From Myxococcales bacterium (GTDB lineage: Bacteria; Myxococcota_A; Polyangia; Haliangiales; Haliangiaceae), in contig JADJUF010000038.1 of NCBI GenBank assembly GCA_016717005.1, forward strand, positions 124,001-188,000: a stretch of DNA of 64,000 nucleotides, read 5' to 3'. Under the pieces are notes generated by a model, which saw nothing but the letters and a program-made list of their open reading frames with translations, had not been told where the DNA came from and searched no databases. Each line of letters starts with the position of its first letter. Within the stretch, counting starts at the first letter, position 1. A program made the translations under genes and the position numbers. Shown one piece after another: positions 31,197 to 38,807 of this stretch.

Positions 31197-31985
31197 ATGC
31201 GATCGATCCTGCGACGGGCCCCGCTGGCGCTCGTGACGTTGATGGCGCTGGCGACCGCGGCGCGCGGCGACGAGGTCGTCCACAAGTACGCGCACTTCGC
31301 GCAGGTCGACGAGGCGACGGTGACCGAGGCGCGGGGCTTCAAGGTGGCCGGCGTCGCCGGGACCACCCACGTCGTGGTCGGCCGCAACACCACCGGCTAC
31401 GCCTGGCAAGCGCGGCGCGCGATCCTGATGAGCTGCACCGCGCGCGCCTGCGAGGGCGCCGTGGTCGGGCTCCGGGGCGCCGACACGCTGGCGGTGGTCG
31501 GGGTGGTCGACCTCGCCGGCGACGCGACCGAGCTGCCGATCACCGATGGCGGCGGGCGCGCGCAGCCCGGCGCGTACCTGCCGCTGCCGCGCGTCGGCGC
31601 TGGCCCGCGGCGCATGAAGTGGCCGGCGCTGGTGCTGGTCGCCGCCACCGAGCAGGTCGTGACCGAGGACAGCCCGGACGGCAGGTCGAGCGGGACCGAT
31701 CGCCAGCACGCGCTGGTGCTGATCTCGCTGCGCAAGACCGATCGCGGTCAGGAGGTGTTCCGCGGCGCGACGATCGCGCGCGGCCCCAGCGGCGGTACCA
31801 CCGCCAGCTATCGCCTGGTGCGCGAGCGACCGCGCGGGCCGCGCACGATCGTCGCGACCGTGCAGCGCTACTACAGCGACCGCAGCGCGTGCGTCCCGCC
31901 GCCGCCGATCGAGGTCCGGTACGTGTGGAAGGAGCGCCGCTTCGAGGAGGTCCCCGCCCTGGCCGGCGCGCGCGGCTGTCACTGA
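31197..31985 (+). CDS. Secreted protein of unknown function
   Basis: 262 residues. ATG 31197 begins a signal peptide (RSILRRAPLALVTLMALATAARG). The mature part is mixed alpha/beta with four cysteines, two of them close together (SCTARACEG). It ends IEVRYVWKERRFEEVPALAG, a phrase often seen at the end of predicted secreted beta-rich proteins. No family is recognised. The frame is open further upstream, so a longer form from GTG 31146 cannot be excluded, but it would bury the signal peptide. It stands alone. Confidence 0.6.
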   Translation: MRSILRRAPLALVTLMALATAARGDEVVHKYAHFAQVDEATVTEARGFKVAGVAGTTHVVVGRNTTGYAWQARRAILMSCTARACEGAVVGLRGADTLAVVGVVDLAGDATELPITDGGGRAQPGAYLPLPRVGAGPRRMKWPALVLVAATEQVVTEDSPDGRSSGTDRQHALVLISLRKTDRGQEVFRGATIARGPSGGTTASYRLVRERPRGPRTIVATVQRYYSDRSACVPPPPIEVRYVWKERRFEEVPALAGARGCH

Positions 31986-32048
31986 CGGTCACCGACGCGG
32001 ACGCGCGGGGGCAGGTCGCGATCACCCGCTGATCCCGCCGCGCCGCCG

Positions 32049-32666
32049 CTACTTGTTGAGGTGCTCTTGCAGCCCGTTGTAGGCGGCGGTCACGCGCATC
32101 GACAGCTCGTTGGCCGCCTTCTGCTTGGCCGGGTTGGCCGCGTGCATGTCGGGGTGGTACCTGCGCATGAGCTGGCGGTACGCGCTCTTGATCTCGCCGG
32201 GGTCGGCGCCGGGCGACAGGTTCAGCACGCGGTACCACTCGGCGAGCTGGGCGTCGGTCGAGCCCGGCTTCGGTCGGCCGGTCCGCTGCCCGCCGCTGTT
32301 CGATCGGCTCGAGCCGGTGGCGCCGCTCGCGCCGGCGTCGCCGCGGGCCGCCTCGGCCTTCATCCGTCGGAACGCGTCGTCGGCCGCGCGCTTGGCGGCG
32401 GCGGCCTTGGCGGCGGCGGCGCCGTTGATGCGGTGGGCCCGCTCGGCCGCCTGCCGCGCGCGATCGGCCCGCGCGCCGGGCCCGGCCAGCTTGGCGATCG
32501 CCGAGCGCCCGGGCTCGCCGGTGTGCGCCTTCTTGCGCGCCGCCAGCTCGACCTCGAGCGCCGCCGCCTCGACGCTCGACAGCGGCTCATCGTCGACGAT
32601 CACCAGCGAGGTGAGCGTCGACAGCCCCGCGCGGGCGCTCTCGAGGATCCGACGGGTCAGGCTCAC
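32049..32666 (-). CDS. Protein with C-terminal J domain (DnaJ-like)
   Basis: 205 residues. Residues 1-135 are alanine/lysine-rich helices (AAAAKAAAAKRAADDAFRRM) with a Ser/Gly/Arg linker. The J domain occupies about 142-205: AEWYRVLNLSPGADPGEIKSAYRQLMRRYHPD, shown here as the HPD motif in RRYHPDMHAANP. The HPD motif stimulates DnaK ATPase. The reversed order (J domain last) marks a specialised type III J protein rather than general DnaJ. GTG 32666 lies 9 bases after the small protein upstream, so they probably share a transcript. Confidence 0.85.
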   Translation of the reverse strand: MSLTRRILESARAGLSTLTSLVIVDDEPLSSVEAAALEVELAARKKAHTGEPGRSAIAKLAGPGARADRARQAAERAHRINGAAAAKAAAAKRAADDAFRRMKAEAARGDAGASGATGSSRSNSGGQRTGRPKPGSTDAQLAEWYRVLNLSPGADPGEIKSAYRQLMRRYHPDMHAANPAKQKAANELSMRVTAAYNGLQEHLNK

Positions 32667-32675
32667 CGGCCGAGC

Positions 32676-32852
32676 CTAGCGCGCAGGGTCGCGCGTGACC
32701 ACCGGACCGCTGCCAGGGTCGTCGGCCAACGGTTCGAGATCGGCCGGCGGCTCGACCGCCGGCATCGGACCCGAGTCGCGCTTGCCCAGGCTGCGCAGGA
32801 GCTCGACGACCCGTGACGGGCTGGGTGCTGCGGGATCGTAGGGCTTCGACAT
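32676..32852 (-). CDS. Small protein of the PSPSRVV family (58 aa)
   Basis: 58 residues from ATG 32852. The N-terminal half reads PAAPSPSRVVELLRSLGKRD and the rest is acidic and proline-rich. A second protein of this window (58460-58630) has PPPSPSRVVRFLRTLRIG at the same place, so the two are paralogues. The shared part predicts one amphipathic helix. No known family is recognised. The gene precedes the J-domain protein by 9 bases. The AT-richer stretch upstream (32880-32925) probably holds its promoter. Confidence 0.6.
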   Translation of the reverse strand: MSKPYDPAAPSPSRVVELLRSLGKRDSGPMPAVEPPADLEPLADDPGSGPVVTRDPAR

Positions 32853-32918
32853 ACGGCTCACTGTTGGTCGCAGCGAGGAACCGATGGTCGCACAAAATTG
32901 CCGCGCCAGTGCAAATAT

Positions 32919-33569
32919 TCAGGCGGGCCGCGCGGCGCGCGCTCGGATCGCCGTCAGCGCGCGCACGGCGACCAGCGCCGCGACGGATCCGGCCAGCACC
33001 ACGTACAGCGCGCGCAGGCCCGGTCGACCGGTGTCGGTGCCCGCGGCGAGGCCATGCCCGAGCGCGCCGATCAGCACCGCGAACGACAGGTAGTGCAAGC
33101 GCCGCCAGGTCCGGGTGCCGAGCCGCGCGCGCCAGCCGAAGCTGACGTGCACGACCACCGCCAGGTATGCCGCGACGATGCCCGCGGCCACCGCCCACGG
33201 TCGGTAGCTCGACACACCCGGCACCAGCGCGTCGAACAGGTCGTACCGGATGTAGCCGTCGGCGAGGAGCAGCAGCACGTGGCCGGCGGTCAAGCCCAGC
33301 GCGAACCGGGACAGGGTCTGGTGCAGCTCGATCGAGCGCGCCCGGGCCAGCCACCGGTCGAGGGCCCCGGTCGACAGCACCAGCCCGGCGAGCGCGTCGA
33401 GCGTCAGCGCGACCAGCGCCGTCACCCCCGCGGCGCGCGCGGCGACCCAGGCCCACGGTCCGTCGGGGCGGGGCGGCGCGACCACGACGCCGAGACGCGC
33501 GCCGACGGCGCCGAGCGCGAGCAGGGCCAGCGCGCCGAGCGCGAGGCCGAGGAGGATCGTCTTACGCAT
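32919..33569 (-). CDS. Ferric-reductase-like transmembrane protein (heme b type)
   Basis: 216 residues and about six membrane helices. Paired histidines lie in adjacent helices: IELHQTLSRFALGLTAGHVLLL, given here as His in ELHQTL and TAGHVLL, and VVVHVSFGW with RRLHYLSFAVLIGALGHG. This is the heme-ligand layout of the ferric-reductase-like transmembrane domain (MsrQ/FRE group). It probably passes electrons across the membrane. ApbE is encoded immediately upstream, separated only by a repeat array that duplicates the junction of the two genes. No NAD or flavin domain is fused to it. Confidence 0.8.
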   Translation of the reverse strand: MRKTILLGLALGALALLALGAVGARLGVVVAPPRPDGPWAWVAARAAGVTALVALTLDALAGLVLSTGALDRWLARARSIELHQTLSRFALGLTAGHVLLLLADGYIRYDLFDALVPGVSSYRPWAVAAGIVAAYLAVVVHVSFGWRARLGTRTWRRLHYLSFAVLIGALGHGLAAGTDTGRPGLRALYVVLAGSVAALVAVRALTAIRARAARPA

Positions 33570-33870
33570 CGTGATGGACCTCCAGCGGGCCGAGCGAGGG
33601 CGGGGGGGGCCACGCCCGCGAGGCCGGGGGGGGCGCCCCGGGGCCGGGGGGGGGGGGGGCCGCGGACGACGGGCTCGACCGCGCCATCGACGTGAGCGGG
33701 GAGGGCCAGCGCGCCGAGCGCGAGGCCGAGGAGGATCGTCTTACGCATCGTGATGGACCTCCAGCGGGCCGACGAGCTCGACCGCGCCATCGACGTGAGC
33801 GGGCAGGGCCCGCGCGAGCGCGAGGCCGAGGAGGATCGTCTTACGCATCGTGATGGACCTCCAGCGGGCC
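33530..33870 (-). repeat. Triplicated apbE / ferric-reductase gene junction with poly-G runs
   Basis: The sequence containing the last codons of apbE (GPLEVHHDA-stop) overlapping the first codons of the reductase (MRKTILLGLAL) occurs three times, with starts at 33848, 33748 and 33569. The first interval (33741-33848) keeps an intact mini-ORF. The second (33570-33748) contains G runs of 8, 8 and 14 bases (33646-33659) and its frame no longer ends at the copied stop. The G runs could be sequencing or assembly trouble. Confidence 0.85.
33741..33848 (-). CDS. Mini-ORF created by junction duplication (35 aa)
   Basis: It begins with the reductase start (MRKTILLGLALARALPAH) and continues in frame into the apbE end (VELVGPLEVHHDA), with the same start/stop overlap at each side. 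It has a signal-like N terminus but is probably a by-product that preserves translational coupling. Confidence 0.4.
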   Translation of the reverse strand: MRKTILLGLALARALPAHVDGAVELVGPLEVHHDA

Positions 33871-34743
33871 GACGAGCTCGACGGTGCCATCGACGTGGAC
33901 GAGCACGGCGGCGACGTCGGCGGTCGCGGCCAGGAGCGCGCGCCCGGCCTGCGCGCCGGCGACGAACACCGCCTTGGCGAGCACCTCGGCGCGCTCGGCG
34001 CACGCGGCGACCACCGTGACCTGCGCCAGGTCGGAGGTCGCCGGCGCGCCGGTCGCGGGGTCGATCAGGTGGTGGGCCCATCGATCGCCGCGCCGCCAGC
34101 GTCGGCGATTGGCGGCGCTGGTCGCGACCGCGCGGTCGCGCACGACCAGGGTCACGAGCGTGCGCGCGGGATCGATCGGATCCTCGACCTCGATCAGCCA
34201 GCCGTCGCCGTCGGGGCCGGCGCCGCGCAGGACCACGTCGCCGCCGGCGTCGAGCGCGGCCACCGCCGGGAGCTGGCGCGCCGCGAGGTCCACGGTCGCG
34301 CCCTTGATCATGCCGCCCAGATCGAGCTGCACGTGCGGGGGCCGGTCGACCACGCCGCGCTCGAGGTCGAGCGTGACCTCGGCGAACCGCGCCGGTCGCG
34401 GCTGCGTGGGCTGGTCGTCATGATCGAGCGCGCCGGCCGCGAACGAGCGATCGTAGCCGGCCGCGGCGAGCGCGCCGCCGACCGCCGGGTCGAAGCGCCC
34501 GCGCGTGAGCTCGACGTAGCCGCGCGCGCGGGCCAGGGCCGCGAGCATCACCGGCGACACCGCGATCGCGCCGGTGGCGCGGTTCAGGCGCGCCAGCTCG
34601 CTGTCGGGGCGGAACCGGCTGAAGCGAGCCTCGGCCGCCTCGAACAGCGCCGCGACGGTGGCCGCCGCCGCGGCCTCGTCCTCAGCGGCCAGGGTCGGTG
34701 CGTACACCGAGACCCGGGTGTCCATCGCGCGCAGCTCGATCAT
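33841..34743 (-). CDS. apbE: FAD:protein FMN transferase ApbE
   Basis: 300 residues. Family motifs are FSRFRPDSELARLN, the DLGGMIKGATVD loop, LDAGGDVVLRG, and the metal-binding HHLIDPATGAPATSDLAQVTVVA region (key part HHLIDPATG). ApbE attaches FMN covalently to Thr/Ser of exported flavoproteins such as RnfG/NqrC or FMN-binding domain proteins. No signal peptide is seen at ATG 34743; the upstream one-base overlap (TGATG) ties it to a membrane-anchored protein. Together with the ferric-reductase-like protein it suggests flavin-based electron transfer outside the cytoplasm. An obvious acceptor with the usual target motif is not visible nearby. Confidence 0.9.
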   Translation of the reverse strand: MIELRAMDTRVSVYAPTLAAEDEAAAAATVAALFEAAEARFSRFRPDSELARLNRATGAIAVSPVMLAALARARGYVELTRGRFDPAVGGALAAAGYDRSFAAGALDHDDQPTQPRPARFAEVTLDLERGVVDRPPHVQLDLGGMIKGATVDLAARQLPAVAALDAGGDVVLRGAGPDGDGWLIEVEDPIDPARTLVTLVVRDRAVATSAANRRRWRRGDRWAHHLIDPATGAPATSDLAQVTVVAACAERAEVLAKAVFVAGAQAGRALLAATADVAAVLVHVDGTVELVGPLEVHHDA

Positions 34744-35102
34744 CACGAGCTCCGGGTCCGGATGCGGACGCGGCGGGTCGGCCGCGCGCGCGGCGTCGGC
34801 GCCGCGCTGACGGGTTGCAGGCGCGGCGGCGCCGCGGTCGCGATCTCCCAGCCGGGCGGCAGCGTCACGACCGGGCGATCGCCCGGCGGCAGCTCGCTCC
34901 ACCAGACGGTCGTCGGCCCGCGCGCGGTCGGGGTCTCCGCCGGCGCGTCGAACGATGTCGAGGTGGCCGCCGGCGCCGGTGCGAAGCTCCACCACGCGAT
35001 CAGGTAGGTGGTCGCGAGGCCCGCGACCACCCACAAGCGCAGCGAGCGACCATCGACGTCCCAGCGGGCGCCGCGGCGCGGGCGCGGTGCGGGGTCAGTC
35101 AT
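34743..35102 (-). CDS. Membrane-anchored protein of unknown function in the ApbE operon
   Basis: 119 residues. A short basic N terminus precedes one membrane helix (LRLWVVAGLATTYLIAWWSF, about 20-39). The rest (VWWSELPPGDRPVVTLPPGW) would face the periplasm and ends in an arginine-rich tail. Its start overlaps the preceding gene's end by 8 bases and its stop overlaps the apbE start by one base. No family is recognised. A possible role is as partner or flavin carrier for the redox proteins, but I see no ApbE target motif. Confidence 0.65.
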   Translation of the reverse strand: MTDPAPRPRRGARWDVDGRSLRLWVVAGLATTYLIAWWSFAPAPAATSTSFDAPAETPTARGPTTVWWSELPPGDRPVVTLPPGWEIATAAPPRLQPVSAAPTPRARPTRRVRIRTRSS

Positions 35103-35502
35103 CGTCGTGCTCGCGGTCGTCGTCATCATCGTCGTCCTCGTGATGACGGCGGTGCTTGCGGCCGCCGTCATCCCCGCGCCAGTCCGCGGCCACGAGATCG
35201 TCGGGCGAGGGGGCGAGCGCGGGCTCGGCCGCCGCGTTCACTGGTTGGACCGGGACCAGGATCGTGGGCTGGGGGGACAACGGCCCCGGCGGCGTGTCGG
35301 GGGTCGACGTCGGACCTCCCACCGTCGCGTCGACCGAATCCGGGGCCGCGGCGCTGGGGGGCTCAGGCGCCGCGGCCGCGGGCGGCCGACGGCCGATCCA
35401 TCCGGTCAGCGCGGCGACCGTGGCGCCGACGGCGAGGGTGAGGCTCGCGACCGCGACGATCATCGCGGTGCGGCCGGGGGCGGGGGGCGTTTCCTTGGGC
35501 AT
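35095..35502 (-). CDS. Membrane-anchored proline-rich protein with poly-Asp tail
   Basis: 135 residues. ATG 35502 has an excellent AGGAGG ribosome-binding site 6 bases away. One membrane helix (AMIVAVASLTLAVGATVAAL, about 14-33) is followed by a Pro/Ala-rich stretch and a tail of histidines and aspartates (KHRRHHEDDDDDDDREHDDD). Such His/Asp tails can bind divalent metals. First gene of the operon continuing to the ferric-reductase-like protein. Function unknown; metal or heme handling for the redox partners would be inference. Confidence 0.65.
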   Translation of the reverse strand: MPKETPPAPGRTAMIVAVASLTLAVGATVAALTGWIGRRPPAAAAPEPPSAAAPDSVDATVGGPTSTPDTPPGPLSPQPTILVPVQPVNAAAEPALAPSPDDLVAADWRGDDGGRKHRRHHEDDDDDDDREHDDD

Positions 35503-35558
35503 CGTGATCCTCCTGGGGTCTGTGCCCATGGATGCATCGACGTCGCCCCGGCGCCCAT

Positions 35559-35587
35559 CCGATAGATGTGAAAGCCTTTAATTTCAA
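35559..35587 (-). promoter_or_regulatory. Promoter of the ApbE/ferric-reductase operon
   Basis: On the minus strand TTGAAA (35582-35587), a 17-base spacer and TATCGG (35559-35564) lie in a local AT-rich patch, about 50 bases before the AGGAGG site of the first gene. Confidence 0.45.
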
Positions 35588-35690
35588 ATTCTTGGCGCAG
35601 TGCCCAGGGACACATGTGAGCGCCCGCGGCCCCCGCCGGATCGGGCACGGTCTGCGCGGCGAGGCAGTATTACTGGTGCGACCGCCGGGC

Positions 35691-35696
35691 TATCGT
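35691..35696 (+). promoter_or_regulatory. -10 box of the di-heme lipoprotein gene
   Basis: TATCGT ends 8 bases before ATG 35705. The same GCTATCGTGCGCGCCG string precedes arfB. Confidence 0.4.
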
Positions 35697-35704
35697 GCGC
35701 GCCG

Positions 35705-36232
35705 ATGTCTCGCCTGTGCATCGTCGCCCTCGTCCTCACCGCCGCTTGCTCGAAGGGCGGCGGCTCCTCGTCGGGTCCGGGGTCATCGGCGCCGCCCGCG
35801 CCGGCGATCGACGCCGCGCCGCCTCCGGTCGACGCCGCGCCGCCCCCGACCGACGCGGCCGAGCCCCCGATCGACGCCGGCGGCGTGGCCTTCGGGGATC
35901 TGTCCAAGGACGATCAGATCAAGTTCATGCGGACCAAGGTGATGCCGCCCATGAAGGCCGCCTTCAAGAAGTTCGACGCCGGCGACTTCGGCAAGTTCTC
36001 GTGCAAGACCTGCCACGGGAAGGGCGTGGCGTCGAAGAAGTACGAGATGCCGAACCCCGATCTGCCCAAGCTCGACTTCGCGGCGCTCAAGGCCGGCAAG
36101 CACGCCAAGATGGCGGCGTTCATGAAGGACGAGGTCACGCCCGGCATGGCCGAGCTGCTGGGCGAGCCCGTCCACAGCCCGACCAACCCCGAGGGGTTCG
36201 GCTGCCTCGACTGTCACCTCGAGAAGAAGTAG
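35705..36232 (+). CDS. Di-heme c-type cytochrome lipoprotein
   Basis: 175 residues. The signal ends in the lipobox LTAAC (Cys15). A low-complexity linker of PDAAPPP type is followed by a globular domain with two heme-attachment sites, CKTCH (100-104) and CLDCH (167-171, at the very end). The spacing and the final CxxCH resemble small multiheme lipoprotein cytochromes found in Myxococcota. It would sit on the periplasmic side of a membrane and relay electrons. It is divergent from the ApbE/ferric-reductase operon, so the two may form one redox module. Its 3' end is duplicated downstream. Confidence 0.85.
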   Translation: MSRLCIVALVLTAACSKGGGSSSGPGSSAPPAPAIDAAPPPVDAAPPPTDAAEPPIDAGGVAFGDLSKDDQIKFMRTKVMPPMKAAFKKFDAGDFGKFSCKTCHGKGVASKKYEMPNPDLPKLDFAALKAGKHAKMAAFMKDEVTPGMAELLGEPVHSPTNPEGFGCLDCHLEKK

Positions 36233-36334
36233 CGCGGCCGATCGGCGCCGCGGCCGGCCTGCGCCCGGTTCGGCTGCCTGTCCTCTCGCACCTCGGAAGT
36301 AGCGCGACCGACCGCCGCCACGTCCGGCCGCTGA
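36195..36334 (+). repeat. Diverged tandem copy of the cytochrome gene's 3' end
   Basis: The segment from GGTTCGGCTGCCT through the stop (GAAGTAGCGCG) and beyond (36195 onward) reappears from 36267 with substitutions and a short deletion. The copies are about 70% alike by eye and 72 bases apart. Confidence 0.6.
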
Positions 36335-36342
36335 ATGTGCGC

Positions 36343-36348
36343 TACCGT
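36343..36348 (+). promoter_or_regulatory. -10 box of the first radical SAM gene
   Basis: TACCGT ends 5 bases before GTG 36354; no ribosome-binding site is present. Confidence 0.4.
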
Positions 36349-36353
36349 CGGGC

Positions 36354-37790
36354 GTGCTCCTGCGCGCGACCACCAGCCTGTGCGCGATCTGCCGGCGCAG
36401 CGTCCCAGCCGAGGTGCACCGACGCGGCGACCAGGTCGTGATGACCAAGGCCTGCCCGGATCACGGCGCGGCCGAGGTGATCGTCGCCCACGACGCCGAC
36501 TGGTACGAGCGCATCTCGGCGTACCCGGCGGTGGTGCGCGCGCCGGCCGCGCCGCGCCCGGTCGACCGCGGCTGCCCGTTCGACTGCGGTCCGTGCGCGC
36601 AGCACGAGCAGACCGCGATGCTGCCGATCGTGCCGATCACCAGCGCCTGCAACCTCGACTGCCCGATCTGCTACACGGTCAACAAGAACGACGGCGCCTA
36701 CCACATGAGCGAGGCCGAGCTGCGGGCGATCCTCGGCCACATCCGCGCCACCGATCCCGAGCGCCGGCTGATCAACCTGACCGGCGGCGAGCCGACGCTG
36801 CACCCCGACTTCGCGCGCCTGGTCGAGCTGTGCCACGCCGAGGGCGTCCACCGCATCACGATCTCGACCGACGGCCTGGGCCTGCAGAAGGACGAGGCGC
36901 TGGTCGCCCGCCTGGCCGCGCTCGACGCCCGCGTGATCCTGTCGTTCGACTCGCTGCGCGACGCCACCAACGTCGCGATGCTGGGCGCGACCCTGACCGA
37001 GGCCAAGCTGCGCGTGCTCGATCTGCTCGGCCGCCACGGGGTCGCGACCACGCTCCTGCCGGTGATCGCCCGCGGCCACAACCACGACGAGCTGGGCGCG
37101 TTCGTCGACCTGGCGCTGGCGCGCGATCACGTGCGGTCGCTCGAGCTGCACACGATGACGTTCACCGGCCAGGGCGGGCTCGACTTCGACGCCGGCGCGC
37201 GCATGACCGCCGACGAGGTCCTGGCCGAGATCGAGCGCCAGACCGATGGCCGCCTGCGCCGCGATGACTTCGTGCCATCGCCGGCGGCGCACCCGACCTG
37301 CTACCAGGTCACGTACCTGCTGCGGATCGCGCCCGATCGCTGGCTGCCGTTCGCGCGCTTCATGAGCTGGGACGAGCTGCGCGCGATGCTCGGCGGGATG
37401 CTGTACCTGGAGCCGGGGCCCGCGGTCGAGGTCGCGCTGGCCGACGTGATCGATCGGGTCTGGGCCGGCGCGGTCGAGCCCGCCGACGCCGAGCTGGTGC
37501 TCGCGGCGCTGCGCGGCCTGATCGACACCGTGTTCCAGCCGGGGCTGTCGCCCGACGCCCGCCTGCGCGCCAGCGAGCGGTGGAGCAAGGCGATCTACGT
37601 CCACGCGCACATGGACGAGCACACCTTCGACACCGATCGCATCCGGCAGTGCTGCGTCGGCATCCGCGAGCCCGACGGCCAGAACATCCCGAGCTGCGCG
37701 TACAACGTGCTCTACCGCAACCGCGACGCCCGGTTCGCGCCGGCGCCGGCGCCGCCGCTGGTGACGCTCGGCCGCGGTCGGCGGGCGTGA
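36354..37790 (+). CDS. Radical SAM protein of the MJ0619/Tes-like lipid-modifying type (copy 1)
   Basis: 478 residues. An N-terminal Cys/His motif (SLCAIC, KACPDHG) resembles the rubredoxin-like element of this family. GCPFDCGPCAQH may bind an auxiliary cluster, and the SAM [4Fe-4S] site is Cys99-x3-Cys103-x2-Cys106 in CNLDCPICY. TGGEPTLHPDF and an SFDSL strand belong to the radical SAM barrel. The C-terminal block IYVHAHMDEHTFDTDR...CC...IPSCAYN is shared with two other proteins here and with MJ0619/Tes, where it holds another iron-sulfur cluster. Such enzymes join or cyclise unactivated alkyl chains. The flippase-like gene follows. The exact reaction is unknown. Confidence 0.85.
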   Translation: MLLRATTSLCAICRRSVPAEVHRRGDQVVMTKACPDHGAAEVIVAHDADWYERISAYPAVVRAPAAPRPVDRGCPFDCGPCAQHEQTAMLPIVPITSACNLDCPICYTVNKNDGAYHMSEAELRAILGHIRATDPERRLINLTGGEPTLHPDFARLVELCHAEGVHRITISTDGLGLQKDEALVARLAALDARVILSFDSLRDATNVAMLGATLTEAKLRVLDLLGRHGVATTLLPVIARGHNHDELGAFVDLALARDHVRSLELHTMTFTGQGGLDFDAGARMTADEVLAEIERQTDGRLRRDDFVPSPAAHPTCYQVTYLLRIAPDRWLPFARFMSWDELRAMLGGMLYLEPGPAVEVALADVIDRVWAGAVEPADAELVLAALRGLIDTVFQPGLSPDARLRASERWSKAIYVHAHMDEHTFDTDRIRQCCVGIREPDGQNIPSCAYNVLYRNRDARFAPAPAPPLVTLGRGRRA

Positions 37791-37841
37791 CGCGGGCCGA
37801 GGTCCAGCGTTGGCTGGACGATCGCGGTCGCGGTCCTGGTC

Positions 37842-38807
37842 GTGGCGCTGGTGAGCGCGGGCGTGGCGTGGGCGGCGCCGAGCGCGGCGGCGCTGCGCGC
37901 GGCGGCGTCCCGGCTGGCGGCGGCGCCGTGGCCGTGGCTGGGGCTGGCGGCGGCGGCGGCGCTCGCGCCGCTCGCGGTCGAGGCAGCGCGGGTGTGGTGG
38001 GTCGCGCGCGCGCTCGGCTGCGCGGTCGGTCGCCGCGGCGCGATCGACGCGGCGGCGGCCAACGGCTTCTTCACCGCGATCACGCCCGCCACCGGGCTGG
38101 GCGAGCCCGCGGTCGCGTGGGTGCTGCGGCGCGGCGGCGCGCCGGCCGAGGTCGCGCTGGCGGTGCCGATGGTGAAGTTCACCACCAGCTTCACGTTCGT
38201 GTTCGCGGTCGGCGCGGCGGTGTTCGTCCTCGGCGGCGGGCCGCCGGTGGCGTGGCTGCGGACGAGCGGCGCGCTCGCGTGCGCCGGCGCGGCGCTGGTG
38301 ATGGCCACGGTGATCGCGATCGCGCGCGACGTCGATCGCACCACGCGCGCGCTGGCGTGGCTCGGCCAGCGCTGCGGCCTCGGACGCGTGACGGGACGCC
38401 TCGCGGTCCACGTGGTGCCGAGCCTGACGCGGATCGCCGACGTCCGCGGGCGCGGGATGCTCGGCCTGATGGCGCTGCACGCGCTCTACTTCGTCGGCTA
38501 CGCCGCGCCGCTCGTGCTCATCTGCCACGCGCTGGTGCCCGGCACGGCCGGCGCGGCGCTGCCGCGTGCGCTCGCGTACCTGTGCGCGACCTTCCTGGCG
38601 CCGACGCCGGGCGGCGCCGGGGTGGCCGAGGCGTCGTCGGTGGTGTTCTTCGGCGATCTGATCGGCCCCGCCGACGCGGTGATCGCGGTGGTGGCGTTCC
38701 GGATCGCGCGCTTCGTCGCGCAGGTGGTGGTGCCCGGCGTCTACCTGGCGACGCGCGGGCTGTGGCGGCTACAGCGCCCGGCGCAGGCCGCGCGCGATCA
38801 GCGCTGA
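37842..38807 (+). CDS. Flippase-like membrane protein (lysylphosphatidylglycerol-synthase TM family)
   Basis: At least 321 residues with about seven membrane helices. Family features are NGFFTAITPATGLGEPAVAW, MVKFTTSFTFVF, and FLAPTPGGAGVAEASS in the C-terminal half. The LPG-synthase TM (UPF0104) family moves lipid-linked molecules across the membrane. The first in-frame start is GTG 37842, but the reading frame is open back to 37791 and encodes a hydrophobic stretch (GWTIAVAVLVVALVSAG) that looks like the missing first helix. A GTG at 37787, overlapping the radical SAM stop, is one base out of frame with it. A frameshift or sequencing error near 37814 is therefore likely. Its end overlaps the convergent acyltransferase. 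Confidence 0.75.
   Translation: MALVSAGVAWAAPSAAALRAAASRLAAAPWPWLGLAAAAALAPLAVEAARVWWVARALGCAVGRRGAIDAAAANGFFTAITPATGLGEPAVAWVLRRGGAPAEVALAVPMVKFTTSFTFVFAVGAAVFVLGGGPPVAWLRTSGALACAGAALVMATVIAIARDVDRTTRALAWLGQRCGLGRVTGRLAVHVVPSLTRIADVRGRGMLGLMALHALYFVGYAAPLVLICHALVPGTAGAALPRALAYLCATFLAPTPGGAGVAEASSVVFFGDLIGPADAVIAVVAFRIARFVAQVVVPGVYLATRGLWRLQRPAQAARDQR

Noticed and set aside
33602..33660. G-quadruplex regulatory element
   Set aside because: G runs of 8, 8 and 14 occur only in this damaged repeat and may be sequencing error; there is no conservation to judge.
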